This document shows, piece after piece, positions 51,801 to 62,469 of a DNA stretch of 64,000 nt (position 1 is the first letter of the stretch; each line of letters starts with the position of its first letter). Below the pieces are notes generated by a model. The model saw nothing but the letters and a program-made list of their open reading frames with translations, searched no databases and was not told the origin of the DNA. The position numbers and the translations under genes were made by a program. Origin of the DNA: Athripsodes cinereus (lineage: Eukaryota; Arthropoda; Insecta; Trichoptera; Leptoceridae); assembly GCA_947579605.1 (NCBI GenBank), contig OX388321.1:24667614-24731613 (forward strand). Direction: 5' to 3'.

Positions 51801-52999
51801 TGTCGCAGTCGTTTTGAAGAATCCGTCCGTTTACAAACGGCGTCGTCGTTTTACAAACGGCAGGCGTATTATAAAATGACGAACGTGCATTCCGGCATAT
51901 TACAAAACGACTAGTCAAATTGTAATATTTTGGTTCTTTCTCGCCGTATCATGGTGTTGTGTATCAAAACATTTATATATGGGGTTGCGTGGGAGATCGT
52001 AAAATAATGGTTCTATTTTATAATATAATACAGTATATCATCTATTTTTCTACGTGCCGTAAAACTTACAGGTATTATGAGTATCACTTAATGCCGCACC
52101 GATAGTAGGTATTTTAAAATAATATAATAAGTAATATATAATTTATTTATTTTTGGGTTATTTAGAAGAGAAGAAGAAATTTGCCTTCTTTATATTTATT
52201 GTATTTAAGAATGCATTTCTCTTTAAAATGATTTGTATTGTAATGAATGCACAAAAATAATGGATAAATAAATTATTCGATAATAATAAAAACGATTTTA
52301 AACTATAAGACAATAATAACAGTACACTATTCTTCTGTTTTACAAAAAAAACTAAAGCATATTTTTTTTAATAATAGGTTTACATTTTTACAATAGATGT
52401 ACTATTTTTTTGGTGGATGCTAAATTGCGTAACCACAAAACAGTTTTTTTTGTATACTATAGTAAAAAAATATCCCTTCTTCTGCATTAACAATTATACA
52501 TTTGTTTCATTTCTTTGTTTTAAGTTAGGTCTTTATATTTATTGTCTTCATTGTCTTTTTATCTCAGTGGTAGGTATTTCAATAACGATTTTTTATTTAT
52601 TTTTACAATCCATAAAGCTTTGTGTTCGCAAGTCTTAAGGTACACAGATAGTAGGTAATTGGGTACATAATATTTTTATATGAATTGTTAAAAACAATAA
52701 ATCTTTTTGCAATTGCACCAAAAAGGATACTAACAAAATTATGCCATATTCAGGAGCAAAAAATTAAAGTCGTCTTGTAATAGTTTAGACAACCCTTAAA
52801 TGTATATTGATGAAAATTTATATATTACCAAATATTTCGGTATGAATAATTATTTGTATCCAATAATAGTGGTATATTTTTGTAAGGTGGTAATAAGCTA
52901 GAGAGTTAATTTATGAATTTAATTAAAAATAAAAATGAATCAACCCTTTTGACAATGATTTTTTAAATTAATACAACAATATTCCGTAGAGCATCCAGC

Positions 53000-53060
53000 A
53001 ATTAATAAGTCTCCCACTCTTTTCAGTAAATTTTCAGTGTCCTGTAAAAGGCAGTTGTAC
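53000..53060 (+). repeat. SINE family G fragment
   Basis: CCCACTCTTTTCAGTAAATT and TTCAGTGTCCTGTAAAAGGC correspond to the family end in plus orientation. Inside the TIR transposon. Confidence 0.5.
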
Positions 53061-53101
53061 AGATCATATTTTTTTTTAAATAGGCAAACATACATAATAG
53101 A

Positions 53102-53300
53102 AAATTCACACAGATCGAGCTAGTCCCAAACTAATATTAATCTTGTATTATGGGTACTAACGCGACGATACACACATATACAATGCACTACACAAATATA
53201 CATGTAACACCCAGATCCAGGACCATTTGAAAAAGGTCATTCTTCACTTTGCCCTGGCTGGGAATCGAACCCGGGACCTCGTGACTCAAAGGCAAGAGCG
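53102..53300 (-). repeat. tRNA-derived SINE, family A copy 5
   Basis: Minus strand box B GGTTCGATTCC in GGTCCCGGGTTCGATTCCC with the full body. The head is cut at CGCTCTTGCC. Inserted in the TIR transposon, so younger than it. Confidence 0.86.
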
Positions 53301-53344
53301 TCCTCACCTTATTTTACATCTTAAATTCAGCGATGAGGTTTACC

Positions 53345-53545
53345 ACCCATATTTTGTTTATTTATTCTTTACTCTGCATTGATTACAAGCAATTTTACAT
53401 AAAAATATAACAATAAAAAAATTTACTGCACAAAAATAGTATACAAGGAGAAAATAAATAATTTAAACTAGACAAAAAAATTTTGTGCAATGGGCAAGTT
53501 TATCGCAGAAGCGCGATATCTTCCAACTAACTCATAAAACCCAAA
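53345..53545 (-). repeat. Truncated LINE 3' end
   Basis: TTTTGTGCAATGGGCAAGTT to GCGCGATATCTTCCAACTAA matches the 3' UTR and hairpin of the full-length LINE in minus orientation. Confidence 0.72.
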
Positions 53546-54141
53546 TATTATTATTTGAAACACAATATACAATCAAAATGCAGAGAACAGCACATCCTGA
53601 ATTACTTAATTTTTTGGTGGCACAGAAAAGACGTCTTGCACGTTTATTACATGGGGGTGGTCTGCTGGCTTCCCTACTAGGGAGATATGTCTTGATGGTA
53701 TAATAGCAGTAGGTACAATAATAAATTATCTGATGACTTTTAATTTAGCAGAAATATTACTAATGAATTGATATGATATTTCACATTTTTTTCTGATTAA
53801 CCAGCATTTACACTAACTTATTTTATTTATTATAATAGGTATCTCATATAACTTTCATATCTACATATGTTTTTCGTTCGGCAGGGTGTGGTTACTAAAG
53901 GGACTATCTCCCGCGCAATCTTATACACGAATGCGTGTAAGTTTTAGTTTTGATGCGCAACGCCATGAGACGGTGAGAAATGGAACTAAAATTCTTCAAT
54001 TTGACTAGTCAGATTGTAAAACGCCTAGACGTATTATAATTTGCCTGAATATTATACTTTCGTCATTTTGTAATATGCCTGCCGTTTGCAAAAAGACGAC
54101 GCCGTTTGTAAACGGACGGATTCTTCAAAACGACTGCGACA

Positions 54142-54537
54142 TCTACACAATGCAAAATTGTGTTAAATCTGGAAAAAAATTGTGTAAATTGTGGAAGAAG
54201 TGAGAAAGGTGTCCCAACGCTTACGAATTGGCTCAAGACTGGCTTAAGTGATCACTTTCGGTGTCCATGGACAACGTTCACCAATTCCACCATTCTCACT
54301 GTCACGATGTAAGGTCCACCAATCGAGAGGCGCTTTATGCAAACCTTAGAAGCAACCATCTTTTTGGGATCTCATTTTTCAGATCTCAAATAGATCGCGA
54401 TCTCCCGTCTAAATGGCGCCGGAACAATTAAGTTTAATACTTTATCGGTTGCTAGTTCGATCAGTCAGCAACAAATGTTTAGAATATTTACTATTTTTTT
54501 TATTGTTTAACCGGATTTGGGTGCAGATGACAAAACC
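54142..54537 (+). repeat. Family D copy 2, right piece
   Basis: TCTACACAATGCAAAATTGT, CACTTTCGGTGTCCATGGAC, GGGATCTCATTTTTCAGATC, ATGGCGCCGGAACAATTAAG and CCGGATTTGGGTGCAGATGA in family order. Ends at GACAAAACC. Confidence 0.88.
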
Positions 54538-54609
54538 TTTCTGATTGGTTTTGTCATCTACACCCAAATCCGGTTAAACAATAAAAAAATTAGTAAATAT
54601 TCTAAACAT
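54475..54609. repeat. 63-bp inverted repeat at the end of family D copy 2
   Basis: Arms 54475-54537 and 54547-54609 match with two substitutions around a 9-nt loop. The right arm is a reversed family D end, so two ends are joined head to head. Confidence 0.88.
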
Positions 54610-55150
54610 CTAATATAATCAGACCATCTTTTTTCTGCGGCCGTCTTATTTCTATTTTCTAACTCTATGCCCTAAATTTGAAGACTTTTTAGGTCAAGCA
54701 CGTTGTTAAAAGTTGAAAAAAATATATTTCACTGTGTCGGTGATTAGGTAGTAGAATTCCACAACGAATTAAATATTTTTTTTATTTTATTTTACTATTT
54801 GTTTATTTAACGAAAGACGTCTCTCTCGTCAAATAAACAAATAGAATCAAACGTTTGTTTTATTTATTTTGCTTTGAAAATAAAATGTAAACTTTTTCCA
54901 GCACTCGATGGATAGAGACCATATTAGAGATTTTGTGGGTTTGGGGGTTTACCTGGTGGGTCCCGGCCCTCAGGTAGTCCATGGAGGAGGAAATGGTTAG
55001 AGACTTTTGAAATTGAAAATGCAAAAGTACTCTGATCGTTTAAATTTGTGTTAATTTTTCAATTTGTTGTATCATCCCACACTGTGATATGGGTAGCGAT
55101 ACTAGCGATGCTGTCGATGCGATGCAAGAAATGTGTAGGTAATACATATT
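54610..55150. other. No gene seen
   Basis: AT-rich. A short palindromic pair (ATTTGTTTATTTAACGAAAG, CGTCAAATAAACAAATAG) lies at 54797-54844. Confidence 0.45.
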
Positions 55151-55151
55151 T

Positions 55152-55346
55152 TTAAAGGTATAAATCGTTCTTTATTATTATTACAACTATTAGGTTGGTA
55201 CAAACATCTTCGACTTGAGAATCTTTGAGTGGATCAAATTGACCCCATGTGGCCAGTTGACGGTTGAATAACTGTTTTCCACGACCCTCCACGCGTCCAT
55301 TGGGTATCGTTACAGAAGGATATGTTTGGTATTTAACAATATTCAT
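55152..55346 (-). CDS. Unrecognised exon-like open stretch
   Basis: The minus strand reads NIVKYQTYPSVTIPNGRVEG, then RGKQLFNRQLATWGQFDPLK and SQVEDVCTNL, before a hydrophobic AT-rich end and a stop at 55152. Residue composition in the first 50 codons is protein-like and unlike neighbouring frames. I do not recognise a family, and no clear splice sites or start are visible. Low certainty. Confidence 0.22.
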   Translation of the reverse strand: MNIVKYQTYPSVTIPNGRVEGRGKQLFNRQLATWGQFDPLKDSQVEDVCTNLIVVIIIKNDLYL

Positions 55347-55721
55347 ATATTTACGACTCTTCGTTGTTAATGTGAATTGTTCTAATTCTGTTTGTTCTTA
55401 CTGGGTACTTTCTAAATACATTTACCTATTATATTATTATTAGTTTTGTTAGGTTCTACACATTAAGATGGTATTGAAATAAAATATACTCAGTGCTAGA
55501 AGAACTGTATTGGATGCTAGAAGTATGCAATCAATTGAATGATGAAATTTACTTATCTCCCATTTTTCAGCTTAGTATGATGCCGGATAACATATTTAGT
55601 AAAACTGAAAACATATTCAGCGCTGAGACGATGATAAAAACTGATTCTCTCTGATACAGGCTCATGCATAGTTTGGTGGATTTTTATGACATGTTCTGTT
55701 AATATACTGTCAAATAAATCT

Positions 55722-55912
55722 TCTTCTTATTCGCCCTCGCCTTTATTACATTCACTTGAGGTCAGCATTCCTAGTCCTCATCTTCCAAGTTTTCCGGTCC
55801 CCTGCATCCTTCAAGCACAACTTTGCCGCCTTCAGGTCCCTGGCAATGTGAACATTCAGGTGGTCACTGGTCGACCTGGTATTCTGGGTCCTCTCGTACC
55901 ATCTTAACTGTT
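55722..55912 (-). repeat. LINE 3' end (RTE-like), fourth subfamily
   Basis: CTTCTTCTTATTCGCCCTCG, CTTTATTACATTCACTTGAG and CATCTTCCAAGTTTTCCGGT match 41.70-41.90 kb. Confidence 0.75.
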
Positions 55913-56014
55913 TTCGGTTATTATAATATAAAGGTTATACTGTCAAATAAATTAATAAATAAATTTAAATATCATTATGACCTGATTTTTGTATTTTGGA
56001 AAGGACCTTACAAT

Positions 56015-56150
56015 CTGAAGAAGCTTGTTCTAATCAGAGGTATGGACGATGACAGAACTAGGGGACGCGTACCGATGAGACGGGTGGCCCATTTGATAGA
56101 GGTAAATGGAAAGACGCTGTTAAGGGTTGAGGATCGGTATTATATACACA
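56015..56150 (+). repeat. LINE C-terminal fragment
   Basis: Encodes KKLVLIRGMDDDRTRGRVPM then RRVAHLIEVNGKTLLRVEDR, a diverged version of the RGRxPxRW...AEDR module. Confidence 0.6.
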
Positions 56151-56292
56151 CTTGTACAAAATAATGAACATGATTGACACAACTGAGAGAACAACAGAAA
56201 AGTAGAATAAAGAATGTACGATTATGTATTTGAATTGTAAAATTATGAGAACTTTATTTCACAAATGATTGTTTATCATGATATTTAACTGA

Positions 56293-56700
56293 ATCAATCA
56301 GAAATCTCGATTGGAGAACCATGTCTACACAATGCAAAATTGTGTAAAATCTAATCGGAAGAAGTGAGAAAGGAGTCCCAACGCTTACGAATTGGCTCTA
56401 GGCTGGCTTAAGTGATCACTTTCGGTGTCCATGGACAACGTTCACCAATTCCACCATTCTCACTGTCACAATATAAGGTCCACCAATCGAGAGACGCTTT
56501 ATGCAAACCTTAGGTGCAACCATCTTTTTGGGATCTCATTTTTCAGATCTCAAACAGATCGCGATCTCCTGTCTAAATGGCGCCGGAACAATTGAGTTCA
56601 ATACTTCATCGCCTGCTAGTTCGACCAATCAGCAACAAATGTTTAGAATATTTACAATTTTTTTTATCGATTAACCAGATTTGGGTGCAGATGACAAAAA
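56293..56700 (+). repeat. Family D copy 3
   Basis: Begins CAATCAGAAATCTCGATTGG, ends TTGGGTGCAGATGACAAAA. About 408 bp, near full length. Confidence 0.88.
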
Positions 56701-56859
56701 TTTTACTTTGTCATATATATGTAAGTGAGCTTAATTTAACTGATTTCGTTATATTTAACTGATCTTAATAATACTCCGTGGAGAGCCCACGGTAAAAAAA
56801 AGACGTAAAAAGTAAAATGCAGATTATGTAAACCCTCACGAATAAGACATTTATTGTTT

Positions 56860-56935
56860 ACCAATAAGGCATGCCACCCATTCTGAATATCTTACTTTTT
56901 AAAGGCATGGAGTGGACAAGAAGAAGAATCTTCGA
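56860..56935 (+). repeat. SINE family G fragment
   Basis: AATAAGGCATGCCACCCATT, CTGAATATCTTACTTTTTAA and GGCATGGAGTGGACAAGAAG in plus orientation. Confidence 0.55.
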
Positions 56936-57265
56936 GGAGAAACATATAAATAGAGCACTTTTGTTCTACACTTCCAATCTGGTAAATTATTGAGATCAAT
57001 GTATTAAAGTAACACTACATAAGTGAGAAGACTAATACATATAACGATCCTTGTATCCATATCGTTAATTCTTTACGATTCAATGTTTATTATGTTAATA
57101 GCAAACTTTGAAATTAGAGATGTACAGATGGTAATAGTTATTAAGATTTCAATTTCCACTATTTCGATGCCTCAATAGCACAAGTATGATTGACTATTTA
57201 GTAATTATCAACTAATAAGCAAAAATGTTGATTAAGTCCCTTATACTGACACACCACAAGAATGA

Positions 57266-57662
57266 ATGGTTGGTAAAACTTTGCGGGATAGAGTGAAGAA
57301 TGAGGATATCAGGAGAATGAGCGGATGCGAGAAGAGTGTTGTGGATAGAATGCGTGTAAATAAGTTACGATGGTTTGGACATGTTGAGCGAATGCAAGAT
57401 GAATGATGAAGAGGATGCATTTGTCTGAAAGAGGAGGTGTGAGGAAGCGCGGACGGTCAAGAACCACGTGGCTTGAGCACGTGGATCAAATCCTTAAGGA
57501 CGGCCGCGTGTTGAGTAAGAGAAATCGGCGAACATGTATGAGAAACTGGATGAATGTGGAGGAAGCGAAAGAAGTTTGAAAGGATAGATTTATATGGCGT
57601 TCCGTTCTCTCTGCCTACCCCTCCTGGGACACGGCGTGAGAGTATAGATAGATAGATAGATA
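57266..57662 (+). pseudogene. RTE-like LINE C-terminus, 5'-truncated
   Basis: Starts at MVGKTLRDRVKNEDIRRMSG, continues EKSVVDRMRVNKLRWFGHVE, has a frameshift/stop at MQDE-stop, then RKRGRSRTTWLEHVDQILKD and NRRTCMRNWMNVEEAKEV-stop. 3' UTR ends CCTGGGACACGGCGTGAGAG with a (TAGA)n tail at 57643-57660. Same subfamily as 25.4 and 44 kb. Confidence 0.86.
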
Positions 57663-58019
57663 CTGACAGACTTTAGCAACATGTAAAAGAGATATGTACG
57701 AGTATGTCGCATGTTTGGGGTTATGTGGTTTGATGCCTTTTACCTCGCCGTAAAATTATGTCTGGATGAAATTTTTTGGCGTTAATATCTAATGAAACTC
57801 ATGCTATTTGACTTCATTATTCTATTGAATACTTGCAATTAAGTCATAGCAAAAAAAATATTTAGCTTTTTCTATAAAAACTAGACATTTGGAGATTGAA
57901 TTCTTTTACCAGAATGTATACAAGACACAAATGATTGATTTTAAAAAATAAAATCACTTTTGCCAGAATTGTGGTTTGATGCCTTTGTCCTGTGCACAGT
58001 CGATATTTTATTATAGGAC

Positions 58020-58155
58020 AGCAGGGTTACTCTTGATACAATTTGAATACGATATTTATCTTAGGATCTCTTAAGAGATATGGTTATCACATTGTCTTGA
58101 TCTTGACCTACGATGCACAAATTGACTGTTATTGTCAAAATTACGTGCATGCTAA
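58020..58155 (+). repeat. Half copy of the 35.95-kb MITE
   Basis: CAGGGTTACTCTTGATACAA, TGAATACGAT, TGTCTTGATCTTGACCTACG and ATGCACAAATTGACTGTTAT match the left arm. The right arm is missing or strongly diverged. Confidence 0.65.
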
Positions 58156-58226
58156 TTAGTCATTATTATCATTCAGTATTACATATTATGTTTATATAAT
58201 GTGATAATAATACGAACATAATTCCG

Positions 58227-58380
58227 TGTGTTGAGTATGAGAAATCGGCGTGCGTGTGTGAGAAATTGTACGAATGTAGAAGAAGCGAAAGAAATATGTA
58301 AGGATAAATCTACATATATGGCGTTCCATTCTCTCTGTTTACTTCACTTGGGATACGACGTATGGATATTGTATAATAAT
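58227..58380 (+). repeat. RTE-like LINE 3' tip
   Basis: GTGTTGAGTATGAGAAATCG to GGCGTTCCATTCTCTCTGTT, the last 150 bp of the 44-kb subfamily, with (TATTG)-like tail. Confidence 0.75.
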
Positions 58381-58407
58381 GTTGAAATAACTTTATTTGC
58401 CGTATAA

Positions 58408-58680
58408 TTATATTCAGGAGTCCAAGGACTCCTATTTATCCGTTTAGGTGACAATTTCTTTATTATTTCAAATCTCTCCAGTATATCAGTGTCGCTATAC
58501 CAGTGTTGGCATTTCCGACCTTACCACGTCAGTGAGCGGTGGACCCGGCTGACAGCAGATTCCACCTTGAGACCCACACATCCACGAATACCTTGAAGTG
58601 TGCAGGTTAGTGGCATTTAAAAACACTTCCTCAAACCAGTTGGGTCGAGGAGTGTCGACAGTCATACCCAGAATCATTTC
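58408..58680 (-). repeat. Repeat shared with 63.90-64.00 kb
   Basis: TTCAGGAGTCCAAGGACTCC and TATTTATCCGTTTAGGTGAC recur at 63902-63945, with TACCAGT following in both. The minus strand of 58495-58677 is open for 60 codons (TPRPNWFEEVFLNATNLHTS, GGICCQPGPPL), perhaps a transposon protein fragment I do not recognise. Confidence 0.5.
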
Positions 58681-59202
58681 CTCTCTCGCATATAAATTGT
58701 ATAGTTCAGTATAAAAGTTTTATTTATTGACATTAAAGGGAGCGTTCTTCATGATTAAAGTATACAAAATAATAACTTACGCGTAAAACCATGTCCTTTA
58801 GAAATATCCCTTGGGTGTCTTTCTCTAAGACAAAGTAAAACATCAGCTACATTCAAAGAGTTATTCGGCATAATTCGGTTAGCGAATACTTAATAATATT
58901 CTTAACTAGTGTAATCGTACTCGCTTGCGCTCAGAAAATAAACATCAAGTTAGCAAATTTACACTTACAGATAGCATAAGTACTTTTCTAAGAAATGACA
59001 AAATGTGGAGGATTTTTTTAAAAACTGACACCATGATACAAACATTTTTGGCAGATCTATCCATGTTTGGATCTTTCTTTCAAATACTAAAATATTTTCT
59101 CTCATTTGTATAATCTTATAAAGTAGAATATCTTTATTTGCAGAATAAATTACCAAAATTTAACACCAAATCATAACGAAACACGCATAGATTTATCTAT
59201 CT

Positions 59203-59458
59203 ATCTATACCTTCATGCCGTGTCCCAAATGAGGTAGGCAGAGAGAACGGAACGCCATAGATCTCTAGATCTATCATAACTCATAACACACTTCTTTCGC
59301 TTTTTCTAAATTCATGCAATTTCTCATGCATGCACGTCGATTTCTGTTACTCAACACACGGTGGTCCTTGAGAATTCGATTCACATGATCAAACCAGTTG
59401 AAAATTTAGTTCTCGGACGCCCGAGCTTCCTCACACACCTTTTTTCAGACAAGTATAA
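59203..59458 (-). repeat. RTE-like LINE 3' end
   Basis: A (TATC)n tail at 59203-59214, then GCCGTGTCCCAAATGAGGTA and GGCAGAGAGAACGGAACGCC, up to CGGACGCCCGAGCTTCCTCA. Truncated 44-kb subfamily copy. Confidence 0.82.
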
Positions 59459-59462
59459 GATA

Positions 59463-59888
59463 AAAACCAATCAGAAACCTCGATTGGAGAACCATGTCTA
59501 CACAATGCAACATTGTGCAGAATCTAATCGGAAGAAGTGAGAAAGGTGTCCCAACGCTTACGAATTGGCTCAAGGCTGGCTTAAGTGATCACTTTCGGTG
59601 TCCATGGACAACGTTCACCAATTCCACCATTCTCACTGTCACGATGTAAGGCCCACCAATCGAGAGACGCTTTATGCAAACCTTAGAAGCAACCATCTTT
59701 TTGGGATCTCATTTTTCAGATCTCAAATAGATCGCGATCTCCCGTCTAAATGGCGCCGGAACAATTAAGTTCAATACTTTATCGGCTGCTAGTTCGACCA
59801 GTCAGCAACAAATGTTTAGAATATTTACTATTTTTTTTATTGTTTAACCGGATTTGGGTGCAGATGACAAAACCAATCAGAAACCTCG
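59463..59888 (+). repeat. Family D copy 4 with 20-bp direct ends
   Basis: The best copy. AAAACCAATCAGAAACCTCG occurs exactly at 59463-59482 and 59869-59888, 406 bp apart. The interior holds CACTTTCGGTGTCCATGGAC and ATGGCGCCGGAACAATTAAG. No ORF. The direct ends look like one monomer plus 20 bp of the next. Confidence 0.9.
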
Positions 59889-60404
59889 TATAGATAAGAT
59901 ATTAATTATAATGTCTTAAGACAATTAGCCTAAATCCTGCCCAAAATATGAGACATTGTATGATGTGTATTGATATTCACCTGTTTCTGATGCTATCTAT
60001 CGAAGACATACGTACATATTTACATACGAACGGTTACTAATATTTAATATATTTGCTTTGTTTAACTACATCGCTTTAACTTTTCACAACATCAGTGTCT
60101 CAATTCCAAAGATAATAAAGTTAGAATATAAACAAGAGACTTTATTAGAAAATAAACAAAGATATCTTTATTGACACAAAATAATAATATAGTTGTTTAT
60201 TTGACTCCTTTACAGTTGCGATCGAATCAGCAATTTAAGGTTTATAATACATTTTAGTATATTTGCGATTTTTGTTTTTACAAAAAAAACATTGTACGAG
60301 GTTACATAAGATGTAAATTTTCAAAAGATTGTGTCTTACAAGAGAGAATTTCAAAGCCTTCGGTTTGTCTCCTTGTAGTTTAATTGTACAAAGCTCACCT
60401 CGCG
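59889..60404. other. No gene seen
   Basis: AT-rich without features. Confidence 0.45.
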
Positions 60405-60478
60405 AAAAGGATGGGTGGCGGGTTCCCGTCTTGAGCACTATCAAATAAGGTAACGTGATCTTTTCTAAGCCTTGTATT
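60405..60478 (+). repeat. SINE family C, 3' part
   Basis: GGATGGGTGGCGGGTTCCCG is the box-B region; CACTATCAAATAAGGTAACG then GATCTTTTCTAAGCCTTGTA is the family tail. Confidence 0.7.
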
Positions 60479-60593
60479 TTATTTATTTATTTATCAATTC
60501 ACGGCCTGGGCCTTTTACATGTAAATATTAACAAAATTATCATAATGTACACAAACAGTTTTACAATATTTGGACACACACAACACATTAAAT

Positions 60594-60777
60594 CAGTGTT
60601 TCCCAAGGTGGGGCGTACGCCCCACTGATGGGGCATCACGCCTCAGAGGTGGGGCACCACGCTTTCACATATTATTGAAAATGTACCAACTGTTTAATTA
60701 AAAAAGAGGCCGGTGGGGCATATGACTTTTGAAAAGACTACGTTGGGGCATGGCATAAAGAATATTGGGAAACACTG
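60594..60777. mobile_element. 184-bp hAT-type MITE
   Basis: 13-bp perfect terminal inverted repeats CAGTGTTTCCCAA and an exact 8-bp target duplication CATTAAAT (60586-60593 and 60778-60785). The interior has GTGGGGC motifs repeated. The 8-bp duplication and CAG...CTG ends are hAT hallmarks. No transposase. Confidence 0.92.
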
Positions 60778-61495
60778 CATTAAATGGACAATAAAAAAAA
60801 ATTAAATATAGGTACATTGGGAAAACGAACAATATTTTTTTTTTAATATGTCAACTTGATAATTACTTTTCCATAGTCAGTATGAAATATTCTTAACAAA
60901 ACAAGTGGGATGTCAAAAAATATATGACTTGTATGACAGTTTCATGAGTTAAATTTACATATTTTGGTGTAGTCCTTACTTTTTTGTCTTGCCTTTTACA
61001 GGACACACAAATACATACGGAAAAAAGTGATCCACGGAACTTAATATTCTTACTAACAGATAATACTCAGGAATCTTAAATTAAAGTAATAGTGCAGTTT
61101 GCTCGCTAGCTACTGCACATGATGTGAACTATGCTGTTATAGTAGGTATAGGACTCTTGTGGTCTGTATTGTGTGTAACATTGATTCTTGTAATATTTAC
61201 TGTATTGACTGTTTGTTCCTTGAAAGAGTTAGAAGAAAGAATAAATAAATAGTATAAATCAAACAATTTTGGATCTGTCCGAACCATAGAACTAAAAAAT
61301 CTCGTATGGATTCTGTCGTTTGTTAGGTTCAGCATAATATTTTAAGCGTGATGACATTATGAATGTACGTGCATGAAACCAAAATATTCATAGAGATTGT
61401 GGAGACTATTATCAAAGTTGAAAGTTTTCTGAAAATTATTCCAATTATGGGATTTTCGCAACTAAATTTATCTGATATTGTTTTATCTACCTACT

Positions 61496-62019
61496 AGTGA
61501 TGTAATGAATGTGTGATTTTGGATATTTGCGAATGCGAATAGCAAATATTAATTTGCTTAACAAATTTCTACAATTACTCAAACATTAAAATTTTTACTC
61601 CCCCGTCACCAGATTTTCAAAATGGTATAGGAATTTAAAATATTTCAAAACTCCTAGCTTTTCTCAAAGAATATTTTCTTGCAGTACCTTTTTCTACAAT
61701 GTATCGGGTAAGTATCCGGTTATTTATTTAATACATTAAACGGCGTTCAAGCCTTTTTACACTGTATTACAAAGTATACTTGAACATATTACATTACAGT
61801 TATACACTCAAGGTACATATAGACTACAAAAGATAAAAACAAATTTCATTATAAAAACATCAAGACATTAGCATTATACTGGAATTCATTCACAATCATA
61901 CCAAAATATAATTCGCAAAACATTCGCATATTTTTTGCGAATACGAATGCGAATGCTGATACTTTGAAATTTGCGAATATTCGCGAATGCAAATACGAAT
62001 ATTCGTAACATCACTACTA
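61496..62019. mobile_element. Foldback element with GCGAATRC-rich ends
   Basis: Left end AGTGATGTAATGAATG with TTGCGAATGCGAATAGCAAA; right end reverses to AGTGATGTTACGAATATTCG and GTATTTGCATTCGCGAATAT. The interior 61717-61900 holds a LINE-like (TTTA)n-tailed fragment. No clear target duplication. Confidence 0.6.
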
Positions 62020-62379
62020 TATGTACCTACTGAATATATTGTTACATATAGGTATTTAGGTAGTATTAAAATTTTCAAACTTTGTTCTACAGGTAAATGT
62101 GTTACCAAGTAGCGAAATAAGATAATGCGTAAATTCCAAATTGTTTTTTAGTAATATTTTTACCATAAGTAGATTTAAGGTTAGCATAGTATCTATAATC
62201 TGAAAATAATCTTTTTATTTCATAGAGAAATTAATACGGAGTTTTAGAAAATAAATACTAATATTCGAAATTCAAAATAAATACGTATCATAATTTAATT
62301 ATGATGTTTAATAATCTTTAGTATTAATAATCTAAGAATCTCTTGAATTTCCAAATCAAAATAGGTCTGCCAATATTTT

Positions 62380-62468
62380 ATTTTTCGAATGTCCTGTAAA
62401 AGTCAAATATTCGTAAAACGCAATATTTTTCACTCAGCGATGAAGGTCTCCAATTTTAAATGCCTTGC
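62380..62468 (+). repeat. SINE family G fragment
   Basis: TTTTTCGAATGTCCTGTAAA and CTCAGCGATGAAGGTCTCCA in plus orientation. Confidence 0.55.
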
Positions 62469-62469
62469 A

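Larger units (their letters stand above)
51801..54141. mobile_element. 2341-bp TIR transposon, Ginger-like termini
   Basis: Ends TGTCGCAGTCGTTTTGAAGA on the left and its perfect complement at 54122-54141. The inverted repeats extend about 200 bp with substitutions (51801-51999 and 53905-54141) and carry internal TTACAAACGGC duplications. TCTA at 51797-51800 and 54142-54145 is a 4-bp target duplication, and removing the element restores an uninterrupted family D sequence. TGT...ACA ends and a 4-bp duplication fit Ginger-type DNA transposons, but no transposase or integrase is visible. The interior is AT-rich with later SINE and LINE insertions. Confidence 0.85.
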
